From: Kuschelorhynchus macadamiae
Taxonomy: Eukaryota; Arthropoda; Insecta; Coleoptera; Curculionidae
Direction: 5' to 3'
DNA: 64,000 nucleotides
Assembly (NCBI GenBank): GCA_030620095.1
Contig: JAUTXW010003385.1
Location: 248,001-312,000 of the forward strand
The position numbers and the translations under genes were made by a program. Of this stretch, positions 22,102 to 33,329 are shown piece by piece. The notes beneath the pieces were generated by a model that was not told where the DNA came from, did not search any database, and saw nothing but the letters and a program-made list of their open reading frames with translations. Within the stretch, counting starts at the first letter, position 1, and every line of letters starts with the position of its first letter.

Positions 22102-23648
22102 GTTTGTCCCCAAGTACGTAATCTGTGGATTTTGCGGCTTTTTATTTTAGGTTTTTGTAGATATTATTGCTGAAATGCTGCTAAGTACTTACTAGTTTAA
22201 AATATTTCTAGGATATTTCTGCGTCTAGCGACCTCTTTAAGAATCATTTTTTAATATAACTTGCTCTAATATGTGGAAACTAAAGTTCTATAACGAAAAT
22301 CGTTATTGAAAATATTACGCTGTATTCGTATTTTTCTATCGATTTTTCCGATTCGTTTAGCTGAATTCTCCCAGATGGCTCTTCAAGCAAATGTATTCGA
22401 TTGCGTGGTTCGTATTTCTTTCATGAGGCGTTGTTCATGAAAATAGCAACCTTCTTAAGGTTTTTATCGAATGAAAGACCGAGATGGTTTGTCTTTTGTG
22501 TGAAGAAACATGAACATGGATACCTATGAAAGATATAAATTATATAACATATCTTGTTAAAATAAGAAGAATAGGAGAACAAGTATATATTAAAAATAAA
22601 AGCATTTGTTATGGTGAAGATTGAAAAATAAACACTTATAAAGGATTCTCTGATAAAAACTGTCGATTAAATTTAAAATTATCCCTGATTTATACTTAGC
22701 TACAGGCGTATTAACCCCATCTAATAATAACTGAATATTGAACCAGAATAATTAATCAATAGTGATCATACCATATTCAGCACGTAGCAGAAATCAACCA
22801 TGGTAAGGCTTACTTCAGTGGTATCAAAGCAGCATATGGTCGTTTCCTCTTCACTAGTGGAATTAAATCCTATAATGCTATAGTGCTAATAAAGCTCCAA
22901 TGAAAATAGTGCTCCAAAGAACTACTCTCGGAAGGCTAGCGTCGGTGAGGATTGATTTTCATCAAAATTTCACCAAGACTTATTCAAAGTGCCCATTGAT
23001 AAAGATCAGAATCCTATCTGACAGTTAAAAAACAACAAGGCATGTGCATTCAGGTAGTATTTTTGAAGGAAAATGGTTCTATACTAATAGCTTATGTATT
23101 TGGAATACTGCAGCAAATATCGTGGAATATTCTTGCTCACAAAGACATCAACAGCAAGAATCATATCATGTGATTTTTTTTATCTATGGGCAGACCACTA
23201 AGGCCTATGTACTCAGTACCGTGGTTGCTTTAAGTGAAGTTAATTGATGCGGGATTTAAAGACCTGCAGATTAGGGCAAGAGAGAAAGATCTTCTCTATA
23301 ATAGGAAAAGTCTGGAAATGAAGGAACGAGCAAAGTTGGAGGTCCTTGCAGTTGGATCGTAAATGAATGCATATGAGTCGTGTTCCCCGGCAGAAATGAA
23401 TAAAGAAGTCAGTAGGGATGATAATTCGTCAGAAGAAAATTCATGGTATTATCAGCTGTAAAATGTTAAAGATAAAGAGAGAGGCTGCTCCTCATAGATG
23501 GGAACAATACTCAAGACTAGGTCTAATTTACGATATGTAAAAGGTAAACAAATTGACCGAAGAAATATATTTGAAAAAGGAAATCCACGTATTGTTTCAG
23601 TTTTTTTAATGGTATGCAAAATATAAAGTAACGGTTTTTTTTTCTTTT
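22102..23648. other. Intronic stretch without recognised genes
   Basis: No coding region is supported. The 18-base word AGTACCGTGGTTGCTTTA occurs near 23215 and near 10527, perhaps from one unidentified dispersed repeat. Otherwise nothing identified. Confidence 0.3.
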
Positions 23649-23704
23649 CTTAATAGCGAAGATCAAAATACAAGAGTTCTAACCACACTACACCACAACT
23701 TGTT

Positions 23705-23752
23705 ACGTTCTGGACGCGCGTTTCGCTAACCAAGTTAGCATCATTAGCAGAT
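23705..23752 (-). ncRNA. Hammerhead-like motif with a mutated core
   Basis: Same stem II, GAAA and GTC as the two other copies, but the core reads CTAATGA instead of CTGATGA (complement at 23741-23747). The changed G is an invariant hammerhead position, so this copy should be inactive. Confidence 0.5.
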
Positions 23753-23785
23753 GATATAAACTAAAGTAACTTATCCTAACCGAGA

Positions 23786-24391
23786 CTATTTATAGGTAAA
23801 TGAGGTCACTTGCTTGCGCCCGACTGCACCGTTGTCAAGTAAACCATAGAGGGGACTATAGGGAATAGGCCCTCTGTCTTTATTTAGCGCTTTCTTACCA
23901 CATTTAACTATTTCTATACTCTGAAATGCATCCAATAATCTATTATTAGATACATTTTTAATCAACTTAAGATTATTTATTCCTATTTGGTGATTGTTTT
24001 GTAAAGCATGTTGGGCAACGCTTGACTTTTCTGTTCTTCCGTATCTTAAATGTGCCATGTGTTCTTTAAAACGAATGTTTATGGAGCGTTTAGTTTGCCC
24101 AACATATTTTAGAACGCAGTCATTACAGCTAATTTCATAGATGCCACTCCTCTCCTTCAAGTCGACTTTGTCTTTAGGGTTTCCAAGGAGATTTTTCAAA
24201 CTGTTCTCCCTTTTGTAGGCCACTCTAAAACCCACGTTTTTAAATACTTTTTCTAGATCTCTCGTATATCTGTGATCATATGGGATTACTATGAACTTAT
24301 TGGGAGCCTCAGGTGCTTGAAGAGTAGTGGCATCTTTTAACATTTTCTTATGCTTATGTCTATTTATGTACAAAATTACCATTATATCCAT
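23786..24391 (-). pseudogene. PLE C-terminal fragment with GIY-YIG endonuclease
   Basis: A 201-codon open frame, nearly undamaged but lacking the whole reverse transcriptase. It starts within the linker (NRHKHKKMLKDATT), continues through FKNVGFRVAYKRENSLKN, then the GIY-YIG nuclease: SGIYEISCNDC, LKYVGQTKRSINIRFKEH and the C-terminal SSVAQHALQNNHQIG. The second motif is YVGQTKR. The GIY-YIG nuclease makes the target nick during PLE retrotransposition. Being 5'-truncated at 24402 by the target duplication, it is an ordinary dead-on-arrival copy. About 90% alike by eye to 13304-13927. Confidence 0.8.
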
Positions 24392-24792
24392 TACTTACTT
24401 GACTTAATAGCGAATATTAATATAAGGGTATGAATTGTTCAAAGAGATCGCCACGATGATACAAAATTGGCCAAAGGGGACGCAAGTTCACTAACGTTTG
24501 TAAATACTATTAAAAGTTGCCTTGGTATTTCTTATTATATACTATCGTTTTATCACAATATTTCAGACATTTTGAAAAATACAAAAGAATGGTTTCGTGG
24601 CCCTCGATTTATTATTTTTGAATATGCACAGAATTACTAAGAAGGTGTAAAATATTATTAGCTGAAATGTATTGAAGTCACTACAAAATATGTGTAATAT
24701 AGATATATAATAAAAGTATAATTGCTACATCGACATATTTCGTAATTAGTTTTTTTTAGAATGCTTTCACAGCTTTGGTCAATTAAGAAATA

Positions 24793-25330
24793 ATGGTTCT
24801 TTGGATTAGACCGTGTTAAATTGGTATTACTCTCTGACGTTTCGTTTTCGATTACACAAGGTATCTTCAGCGATCTTTACTTCACAAGATCTGAACACTA
24901 AATGCGCTCGGAGAAATTTAGGCGGGTTTTTATACCCGACTTGTGCTCCCCGAACCATGACCCTGTGTTAAGATAGGTTTCCACGTTTGATATAGACCGT
25001 AACCCATATCTCTGTGGAAGTTTTTTGTATGTTTGAAAATGTCAATAGATTCTCTAATCTTGCGCTTATAAAATCCTGGAATCGACGCTTGAACCTTGAT
25101 TTCTTTTACATTTAAAATATGGCCAGTGTGTTTCTTTTTAGTACATCGTTCATGTTCCTTAAGTCTGGTGGATATTTAACGTCCTATTTCTCCCACACAC
25201 ACTTCTCCACAGGAGCAAGGAGTTTTATATACTCCTTTTATTTGAAAAGGTGTCCAGTCTTCCTATGTGTATTGAAGATTGTACGTATGCTGGACCGCCG
25301 AAGTAATCGTCCTATTTTGTGTGTAATCAA
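24793..25330 (-). pseudogene. PLE family 2, endonuclease and 3' terminal region
   Basis: The minus strand encodes RLLRRSSIRTIFNTHRKTG and, in shifting frames, the GIY-YIG region (complement of 25190-25260) followed by a terminal segment with TTGTGAAGTAAAG, CTGAAGATACC and CGAAACGTC. The open frame on the plus strand at 25119-25364 is the shadow of this. Frameshifts and stops throughout. It matches the plus-strand copy immediately to the right and the copy at 14860-16130. Confidence 0.7.
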
Positions 25331-25379
25331 CAACACTAAAATATTAAATTCACAAGGAAATTGAATCAAATCTTTTTTA

Positions 25380-26231
25380 GATGTATTTGTTCAAAGGAAG
25401 GAAAAGGGTACGTTAGGACATTCTGTGTATAGAAAATCGACGCATACAAATAGATACTTAAATCCAAATTCCCACCACCATTCAGCACAAAAAAAATCGG
25501 TTATCAATTCACTAGTCTTTAGAGCCATGTCGATTTCTGATCAGGATTCTCTAACATCGAAAACAGCAAAACTGACCGAACCCTGACAAGGAATGGCTAT
25601 TGCATTGAAGATATTACGTGTTCAATTAAAATATATAGTAATCCAACTCCGCGAAAGGAGAATGATAAGAAGGCACCGTTGGATAGTGTTGTTCTTCCCG
25701 ACATACATGGCACTACAGACAAAATAGGACGATTACTTCGGCGGTCCAACATACGTTCAGTCTTCAATGCACATAAAAATATTGGATAATGCCTGCGATC
25801 CTCGAAAGAGAGCGAGTATATAAAATTCCTTGTTCCTGTAGAGAAGTGTATGTAGGAGAAATAGGAAGGACGTTCAATATCCACTAGACTTAAGGAACAT
25901 GAACGATATATTAAAAAGAAAGAAAGGTTCTAGCACCGGTTCCAGGGATTTAAAAAGCGAAAGATTAGAGAACATATTAAAATTTTCAAACATTAAAAAA
26001 ATCCAATAGATTATTCATTCTTCTTACGGGTTATGAGTTACGTTACATGTGGCAATCGGTCTTAACACAGGGTCATGGTTCGGCGAGCACAAATCGGGTA
26101 TAAAACCTGTGTACATCTCTCAGAGCTCATTCAGTGTTCATATCTCGTGAAGTAAAGAACCCTGAAGATGTCTCGTATAATCGAAGGCGAAACGTCGGAG
26201 AGTAATTCCAATTTGGTCTAATCCCAAGAAC
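25380..26231 (+). pseudogene. PLE family 2, thumb, endonuclease and 3' end
   Basis: The plus strand starts at LDVFVQRKEKGTLGHSVYRK, just after the RT palm, and continues through NRYLNPNSHHHSAQKKSV. After stops, it reaches a decayed GIY-YIG region (25820-25900) and the 3' terminal segment with CTGAAGATGTC and GGCGAAACGTC (26163-26200). The catalytic YVDD region is absent. The CTGAAGA...GAAA...GTC order with pairable GTCTCG/CGAAGGC between them recalls a hammerhead, though stem III would be one base pair, so it is only a weak ribozyme candidate. Confidence 0.7.
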
Positions 26232-26557
26232 CATGATTTTTTGGTTTAATTTTCTTTATTTGCTATTAAATTAAAATTAAATCTTTGGTATTTTGCCTAT
26301 TCTCACAAACTTATGCTAATATTGGCGGATCCAAGGTTGAGCCTCTTGTGAAAAAAATAGCTTTTAAAAAGTCTGAATCGTTAACGTATTATTTATATTT
26401 AATATGTTAATTAGTAGCAGCAATTATATTATTGTAAGTGGTTATTTATCACTTAGTTAAAACATAAATATTTCGAATTTGTCGTTTTTATATTACAACT
26501 AAACAATATTATATTTATATTATTCTAGATTTGATAATTTATTTTACTGCATATGTA

Positions 26558-28779
26558 CAGGGTGTCCGGATTTGGTTGCAAAAGCTGGGTATCTCGCTTA
26601 TTTTTAAAGATAGAACCTTGCGGTTCTCCCGAACCTGAGCTATTTTTTTGTGAAACTCATGAAGCCGTGAACAAAATTTTCATAGCCTTCTTCGTTTATG
26701 AGATACAGGACGAAATAGAAAATTTTGCATTTTGGGAACCCCTTCGTATCTCTGTTATCCTTTAACTTAACGCAAAGGGAAAAATTGCTGCTTATGCAGT
26801 TTTTTACGCTGGATCCAGTGGCGTAGTCATATTTTTCAATTGAGTTGTTATTTTTTAGATATGACCCAAAGTTGTGTTTTTTTAAATGGGACACCCTATA
26901 TATTTGTCCAGAAATTGATTTGTCCTTTTAAAAGCTTCTCAAAAATATATAATAGTATGGGTCTATATTAATAAACAACAACAAAAATCCTAATTTTTAT
27001 AATTATCATCCCAAATTTTGCAGTAGGCCATGCAAACAATGCTGCCTTTTATTTAAAGTCATTAAAAATATCTACATCCTAACAATAGATCAAAATAAAT
27101 ATGTAATTAAATCTATTTATTAAAATATGTATTGATAATTTCGCACCAAAAAAGTAATACCTACCTAGATTTATGTAACACAAGAACAAAACAGTAATAA
27201 ATTATTATGTAACAAGCCTTTCAGCAAAAATCAACTGTCGTATAAGAACTACAGTAACCAAGTAAATCAAAAGAACTGTTCAAACTGATTTCCATTTTGT
27301 TCTATGCATGCTTCGCACAATTTTCGTATTCGTTTTAGGGAATTAAGCAAATTAACGGGATGATTTTGTAAATAGCGAAAATTTTCTCTCATTGCATTTC
27401 AGATTTGTGTGAAAATAAATCCTGTTATTTTGCGCTGGAGGAACATCATCAAGTAATTCAGGTATAGCTGCCTTTAAAATTTCTATATAGCGATTGGCTG
27501 TTAGATTTCCCTCAAATATATAAAATTTTATGTGTTCCTAATATGAAGCAGGACACATTTAAACCAAACCTGCCCTGCTGTTTTCTGGGAAATATTTGGT
27601 GTTGATTTTCCTGGGACCAGAATCTACTATTGTGCCTATTGAGTATACCAGAATTACTGAAATGTGCGTCGTCTGACCATATAACCTTCCTTTCAAAATC
27701 TCTAACCATATCGCATCTTTCTCGAAACCAATTGCAGAAGACTACCCGACGCACTGCATCCCCTGGCTGTAAGTACTGCACGAGCCTAAATTTGTATGGG
27801 TGGTATTTGTGCTTTTTTAGAATTTCTTGAACTCTAGTTTTTGGAATCCCTATGCTCTTTTCACTGGCCCTACAAGAGTTTGTAGGGTAAGCTTCTGCAT
27901 TAGCCAAAACCGTAATTTCCTCAGCCTCCCGATTTTCTTTGTTATATGTTTTCGTACGAGGTTTGATAAATGATCCGTGATTAAGTAAATTCTATATATA
28001 TTAGGTTGCCTCCTTTCTGGATATCTAAATAAAAATTAAGCAATAGTATTTCAACATACCTAAAAATTAACTATTTACCTGTTAAAATACATCTCAGAAG
28101 CCGCTTCAACATTTTCATTACTTAATATAAAACAAGCTAACATATCGTACTTTTCATAATGTTCGAAAGTTTGGTTTTCTTCCATAATAATACAAATATA
28201 TTTTTATACAATAAATAAATACAAACAACTAGCGCTATATTTAAAATATGTGTACAAAATTGGTAAATGTCATTTGCTTCCAAGAAAACAAAAGAAAACG
28301 GCATCGTTTTGCATGGCCTACTGCAAAATTGATAATTATAAAAATTAGGATTTTTGTTGTTGTTTATTAAAATAGACCCATACTATTATATATTTTTGAG
28401 AAGCTTTTAAAAGGACAAATCAATTTCTGGACAAATATACAGGGTGTCCCGTTTAAAAAAACACAACTTTGGGTCATATCTAAAAAATAACAACTCAAAT
28501 GAAAAATATGACTACGCCACTTGATCCAACGTAAAAAACTACATAAGCAGCAATTTTTCCCTTTGCGTTAAGTTAAAGAATAACCGAGATACGAGGGGGT
28601 CCCAAAATGCAAAATTTTCTATTTCGCCCTGTATCTCATAAACGAAGAAGGCTATGAAAATTTTGTTTACGGCTTCATGAGTTTCACAAAAAATTAGCTA
28701 AGGTTCGTGAAAACCGCAAGGTTCTATCTTTAAAAATAAGCGAGATACCCTGCTTTTGCAACCAAATCCGGACACCCTG
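26558..28779. mobile_element. Mariner with about 485-bp inverted arms
   Basis: Starts CAGGGTGTCCGGATTTGG after TA (26556-26557) and ends with its complement before TA (28780-28781). The arms at 26558-27044 and 28296-28779 are near-identical and non-coding. Each arm contains an inner copy of the terminal motif in opposite direction about 340 bp in (GGGACACCCTATA near 26890; ACAGGGTGTCCCG near 28440). The arm may therefore itself derive from a short element with its own ends. The transposase between the arms is deleted, so not autonomous. Confidence 0.85.
27265..28185 (-). pseudogene. Mariner-like transposase with a 54-nt intron and deleted core
   Basis: Minus strand from ATG at 28185: MEENQTFEHYEKYDML to YFN (exon 1, ends 28079). 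A GT-AG intron of 54 nt (28078-28025) follows. Exon 2 resumes with the completed Arg codon, then YPERRQPN. After a shift, 131 open codons (27907-27512) hold GIPKTRVQEILKKHKYHPY and VIWSDDAHFSNSG with the first catalytic Asp. Further frames give LTANRYIEILKAAIPELLDD and a C-terminal MHRTKWKSV-like end. The region with the second and third catalytic Asp is missing. Intron call: consensus sites, short insect-like length and restored frame. Confidence 0.7.
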
Positions 28780-28869
28780 TACATAGTGAGCGCTAAAATT
28801 TCTCGACCTGAATAAGAAAATGGCAAAGTAGGTAACTTCAGTACACTTATTACATCTCTTTATTAACAT

Positions 28870-29470
28870 TTCAATCACTTTAAAAATATAATATTTTGGC
28901 TTGTCTACAAAATACGCTAAAACGACTTTTTTTAACTCAACTCAAGCGTCGTTTGCCCACGAAAGTCTTTTTTCAAATATCTAAACAAATAGTTGACGTT
29001 GGGAGCCATGTGTGGACTATGATCTATCTGATGGAACCCACAGTCCAAAATGGCAGCTTCTGCAACACCAGCATTATCGTGTAAAAAACGCGCGCCTCTG
29101 GTCAGTTTTCAGCGACGTTTTTCACGTATGGAGTTCCGCAAATTATGTAATATTTTCCATTAACGGTGGTATAGGTTTCTTTAAAATCTGTCAAAACAAT
29201 TCCTTCACAATCCCAAAAGATCGTGGCCATCACATTTATTGTTGACTGGCAGACTCCGAGTTATCTTGGGGGTGCCTCACCCTTACGCTGCCACTCCATT
29301 GATTCCCTTTTCGTTAGATGATTATAGTGGAGAATCTTAGTTTCATCCCCTGTTACAATGGTTTGTATCATAGGCTTTGGTTCGGGCCTACACAGTTCCA
29401 AATAAGACAACATACACTCGACACGACGATGTTTTTGAATAGCGGAAAGATTTTTGGAAACCCTCCTTGT
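28870..29470 (-). pseudogene. Classical mariner transposase, decayed
   Basis: The minus strand translates, with shifts, to IQKHRRVECML, LELCRPEPKPM, IVTGDETKI (first catalytic Asp, complement near 29340-29360) and TKRESMEWQRKGE. VMATIFWDCEGIVLTDFKE and YTTVNGKYY follow, then FLHDNAGVAEAAILDCG (second Asp). This is the Mos1/irritans-type mariner, unlike the long DUF4817-type transposases elsewhere here. The third catalytic region (normally SPDLAPSD) has decayed to HSPHMAP, so it is inactive. N-terminal DNA-binding sequence beyond 29470 is not recognisable, and I found no TIR pair. Confidence 0.75.
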
Positions 29471-30228
29471 ATACCTAAATGATTATATAGGATTGGACTA
29501 ATGCTAGTGTCAGAAAGGTTAGTCTTTTTTTTTGAAATTTTCTCCTCAATGCAACATTGTCTTTCGTTATCACATCCACTATCACATCCATCTGATCGAC
29601 GAAAAGCCCTTTCTTTTTACATCATCAAGACAGTCTTTCCTAATTAGTTTTATTTCTTGGACAAGCCTTGTTCAAAATGCTGTCAATAAAAAACTATTTG
29701 ACGCAAGACGTGAGTTTCTTTCTTGCAGGCTACTAAGATGTGTATTTAAAAGAAGACAAAGTTTTATCGTCACACTAGAGCTGCATCTAGGTCAGGCCGG
29801 GAAATTTTGGCGCTTACAGTATTTACTGCGAAATTATCTTGAATCACGTCAGTAGTACATTTCAGGAAAACATAAAAGTTGTTGAATAGTTTAATATAAA
29901 ATTTTAAATGGACTATATAAAGCCGTTTTGAAAACTATATAAAATAAGTTCTATATAAATATTATGATCATGCAGTTGAAAAGAAAGAACGAAACTCATC
30001 AAATGTTATGTGGCTTCTTCGACTTCAATAGTTCAAAGGGGTCCCCTTTCTTGTGGTGCTATACTACACATCACTTCCGTAAATTGGGAAATAGGAAAAA
30101 ATGCAATTGACTTAAAACCAAAAGCTTCAAATGTACTACCAAATGCGTACACGAGTGCGTGGTACTCTTGTCTCGGCACTTCCTACTTCGATAGGCTTGT
30201 GGATTTTTTAATACATGTGCAAAAGACA
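29471..30228. other. Unassigned stretch before the hAT element
   Basis: Two open frames (29532-29855 and 30010-30303, plus strand) were not recognised; the second runs into the hAT terminus, so at most its first part predates that insertion. No repeat structure seen. Confidence 0.3.
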
Positions 30229-31792
30229 TTTAAGACCCGGGGCGTGCGGTGGAATTTTAAGAAAGGAAAGCAATTTTTAGAAACTTACCTATTTGTAATG
30301 TAATTCGATTCTTCGATCATTTTTTGCAAATTTGTCAATGACGTCATCATAAAAACGTCGATGCTCCTGCCCCGTTAAATTTCTCACGAAATTTTTTATA
30401 CGTTTAAGTATTGAAAAATTGCGTTCTACTGATGAACTTGTGGCAGGTATTGTTAATACTAATTCACACAATTTCGACACTTCGGCGTCGGCATCTTCCA
30501 GCTCCTTGTCTTTTAAAAATTGCATTAATTCCTTAGCGTTATTTTTTGCGCTAATGTCGCCCAGTTTCGTAAATCACTTTTAGTTCAGATCGTAGTCACA
30601 CTCGGTCGAGGAGCTGGCCATAATGAAGAAGAGATTTAAACGCATCTTATGGAAAAGTTTTTCCTTTAAATGCATCAAAATTGCAGAGCTCGAGGAATTT
30701 AAAACCATTTAAACCGTTTAATCTATAGTTTATTTGTTGCTGAATTTGTTCGATTATTTCATAAAAGAGGCGTCTGTATGATGTCCGAACAACTCCCACT
30801 TTGTCCGTTCGAAAACGCTTGGCTTGTAGTTCTACATTTAACCTCATCGTTTTCTCCCAAAATAGGTCAAAGTCATCTCTTTTTTGGTTTAACATGGACT
30901 TAAAATCATCCACTTTTTTAGGCAAAACGCAATATCATTTGTTTTAGTTTGTAATATATTAAAAACATTGTCCGAGAATGGAAATATTTCTGAAAATATG
31001 TTCAACAAATAATTAAAATTAAAATCTCGTTTCAAACAGTCCAAAAACTCCCTCGAACTATTTTTTGCTTCTGAATCCCACGTTTCATTATTTTCTATTA
31101 TATTCTCAAATAGTTCAATCAGTGATTCACGATTTTCAGATACTGTTAACACAAGACTTCCATTATAGTTTCAACTAGTAGGAGCTACATTGGGCAATCG
31201 TTTGTGGACAATGGAGTCCAAAGCTTGTGTACGTTTTGTTGACTTGGAAAAAAAAAGCAGCCATGCCACTTAAAGTAACCAAAAATACTTTACACTCTTT
31301 AATGTGATTTATGGAATGGGATAAAACTAAATTTAATTTATGAGCAAAACAATGGACAAACACAGCACTTGGGAAAGTTTCTCGAACTTTAGCTTGCAGA
31401 CCCCCTAATTGTCCTGCCATCACTGCAGCTCCATCATAGCTTTGAGCAACTAAATTTTTCTCTCCATTAATTCCTTTAGTAACGTTATAAACTACGGTAT
31501 ATAAGGCATCTGCTGTACGATTTTCGGACACATTCTTAAAACCTAAAAATCGCTCTTGAATACTTCCGTCTGTTTTAACGTAGCGTATTACTATAGATAA
31601 TGGGCTAAAATTAGTGATATCAGTTGTTTCGTCCAGAACAATAGCAATGAACCGCGCCTCGCCAATCTCTTCCTGCTTAATTCTTTTTAGAATAATGGTT
31701 GCAACAGCGGAAATTAAATCATTCTGGATTCGATTCGACGTTCCGCGAAAAACGCTAGAGTACTCTAAATGATTTTTTAAGGAATCATTATA

Positions 31793-33329
31793 CACTACTC
31801 AAAACGAAAAAGGAGCCCCTTCTTTCTTTTAGTATATTTTGTTTGTGCCACCAAGTACAAAAATAGAACTTTGTGTACACTTAGTACACACATTCCAGTT
31901 TAAATATTTGTAGCAATATCAACAATTCTTTTATTGCAACAAAAAAAAAATTAGGAATGTAAATTTTATCACCAAAAGAGAAATGTGTTATCATTTTACT
32001 TGTTTAATTTTGAGTCAAATGTGATAGAATTAAAATGAATGTTGATGTGCTTGGTAGACGACAAAGGCGTAGAGTGTATTTAACGGAGATTCAGATTGCT
32101 AGGGTGATCACGCTAATTCAAGAGGGTCACTCAACACGCCAAGTAGCTGGAATGTTGAATGTCAGTCGAAGTGCCATAAACAGGGCCTGGAGAAGGTATG
32201 AAATTTTTGGAATCATTAGAAGACAACCTTATCCGCATCGTGCAAGGGCAACATCCGAGAGAGAAGACCGTTTAATACGGAGGTGGGCCACTAGAGTACG
32301 CACAACTACCGCTACAACCCTCCAAAATCTGCTGGTTGAGAGCACAGGAACCAGATTTATTACCCAAACCATACGTAACAGGCTTCACGAACGTCAGATT
32401 CGTGCAAGAAGAACAGCTAAAGTACCACCGTTAACCCCAGAGCACCGAAGAGCAAGAAGATTGTTCGCTGAAGAACATGTAAATTGGAACTTGGAGCAGT
32501 GGAGCAATGTGCTGTTCACTGACGAATCGAGATTCTCTTTGAATCACATCGATGGACGAGTTCGAGTCTGGAGACACCCGGGTGAACGTTATTTAGACTG
32601 CACGGTGGAAGAAAAGTTTCCATTTGGAGGAGGGTCCATAATGGTTTGGGGTGGGATAACTTTGAATGGGCGAACCGAGCTGGTGGTTATTCGCGGGGGG
32701 TCTTTAACGGCACGTAGGTACATAGATGAAGTTCTAGAACCACATGTGGTACCTTTTGCCGATAATTTTGGCCCAGAATTTATTCTGCAACAAGACAATG
32801 CCCGGCCACACACCGCCAGAATAGTGCAAAATTACCTCAATGCCCACAATATTGAGGTTATGGTTTGGCCCGCTCGTAGTCCAGACCTCAATGCAATCGA
32901 GCACGTCTGGGACACACTTGGGAAGCGATTGAACAACCGTCAGCCAATAAGGAACCTGGAACACCTAGAAGAAATCCTCCTGGAAGAGTGGGAGCAGCTA
33001 TCTCCTCAAATTATTCGAAATTTAATTGAAAGTATGCCCCGTCGTTGTGAAGAAGTTATACGAGTTAGAGGAGGCCATACACGATATTAAATTTTGACTT
33101 TGCCTCATTTTTTTTAATGTTTTCATTAAAACAATAAATAGCTTAACCACGCATCTCTGCATTTTTCTTTTTCCCTGCAAGCATCACAATCAGATTACAA
33201 AAAAAATTACTAAATTTTTAGAGAGCATAGTCTAATATATTACAATAAAAAAAGAATTGTATAAAAAACTATTCAAAAATATATATAACCACATTTTTAA
33301 CAGTGGCTCCTTTTTCGTTTTGAGTAGTA
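31793..33329 (+). mobile_element. Complete Tc1 element with intact ORF, nested in hAT
   Basis: Ends ACTACTCAAAACGAAAAAG (left) and the complement at the right, about 24 identical bp, flanked by TA at 31791-31792 and 33330-33331. Length 1,537 bp, normal for Tc1. Inserted in the hAT transposase and carrying an uninterrupted transposase, so younger than the hAT copy and possibly still autonomous. Confidence 0.92.
32035..33090 (+). CDS. Tc1 transposase, DD34E, apparently intact
   Basis: A 351-residue DDE transposase of the Tc1 family, which cuts the element at its TIRs and inserts it at TA. Residues about 15-60 form the first HTH (GHSTRQVAGMLNVSRSAINR), and a second helical DNA-binding part follows to about 130. 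The catalytic triad is D163 (FTDESRF), D254 (QQDNARPH) and E289 (RSPDLNAIEH), with 34 residues between the last two, the DD34E signature. GGGSIMVWGGI at about 198-207 is the Gly-rich box. ATG 32035 follows a short leader, and the stop is 240 bp before the right end. No stops or shifts, full family length. Nested antisense within an hAT transposase. Confidence 0.93.
   Translation: MNVDVLGRRQRRRVYLTEIQIARVITLIQEGHSTRQVAGMLNVSRSAINRAWRRYEIFGIIRRQPYPHRARATSEREDRLIRRWATRVRTTTATTLQNLLVESTGTRFITQTIRNRLHERQIRARRTAKVPPLTPEHRRARRLFAEEHVNWNLEQWSNVLFTDESRFSLNHIDGRVRVWRHPGERYLDCTVEEKFPFGGGSIMVWGGITLNGRTELVVIRGGSLTARRYIDEVLEPHVVPFADNFGPEFILQQDNARPHTARIVQNYLNAHNIEVMVWPARSPDLNAIEHVWDTLGKRLNNRQPIRNLEHLEEILLEEWEQLSPQIIRNLIESMPRRCEEVIRVRGGHTRY

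Larger units (their letters stand above)
23661..24402 (-). mobile_element. 5'-truncated Penelope-like copy with 12-bp TSD
   Basis: Same family as 11530-14110, here a single 3' fragment on the minus strand. Identical direct repeats CTTAATAGCGAA at 23649-23660 and 24403-24414 mark a 12-bp target duplication, matching the length seen for the composite at 11.5-14.1 kb. Confidence 0.8.
24793..26231. mobile_element. Second-family PLE, head-to-head pair
   Basis: A minus-strand 3' fragment (24793-25330) faces a plus-strand fragment (25380-26231). Both outer ends finish in the same terminal sequence (complement GGTTCTTTGG at 24793; CCCAAGAACC near 26231). Both carry the conserved 3' words CTGAAGAT and GAAACGTC before the end. 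The structure repeats that of 11530-14110, but I could not find a target duplication. Confidence 0.7.

Noticed and set aside
25119..25364. Plus-strand 81-codon ORF
   Set aside because: Antisense shadow of the PLE family 2 endonuclease region.
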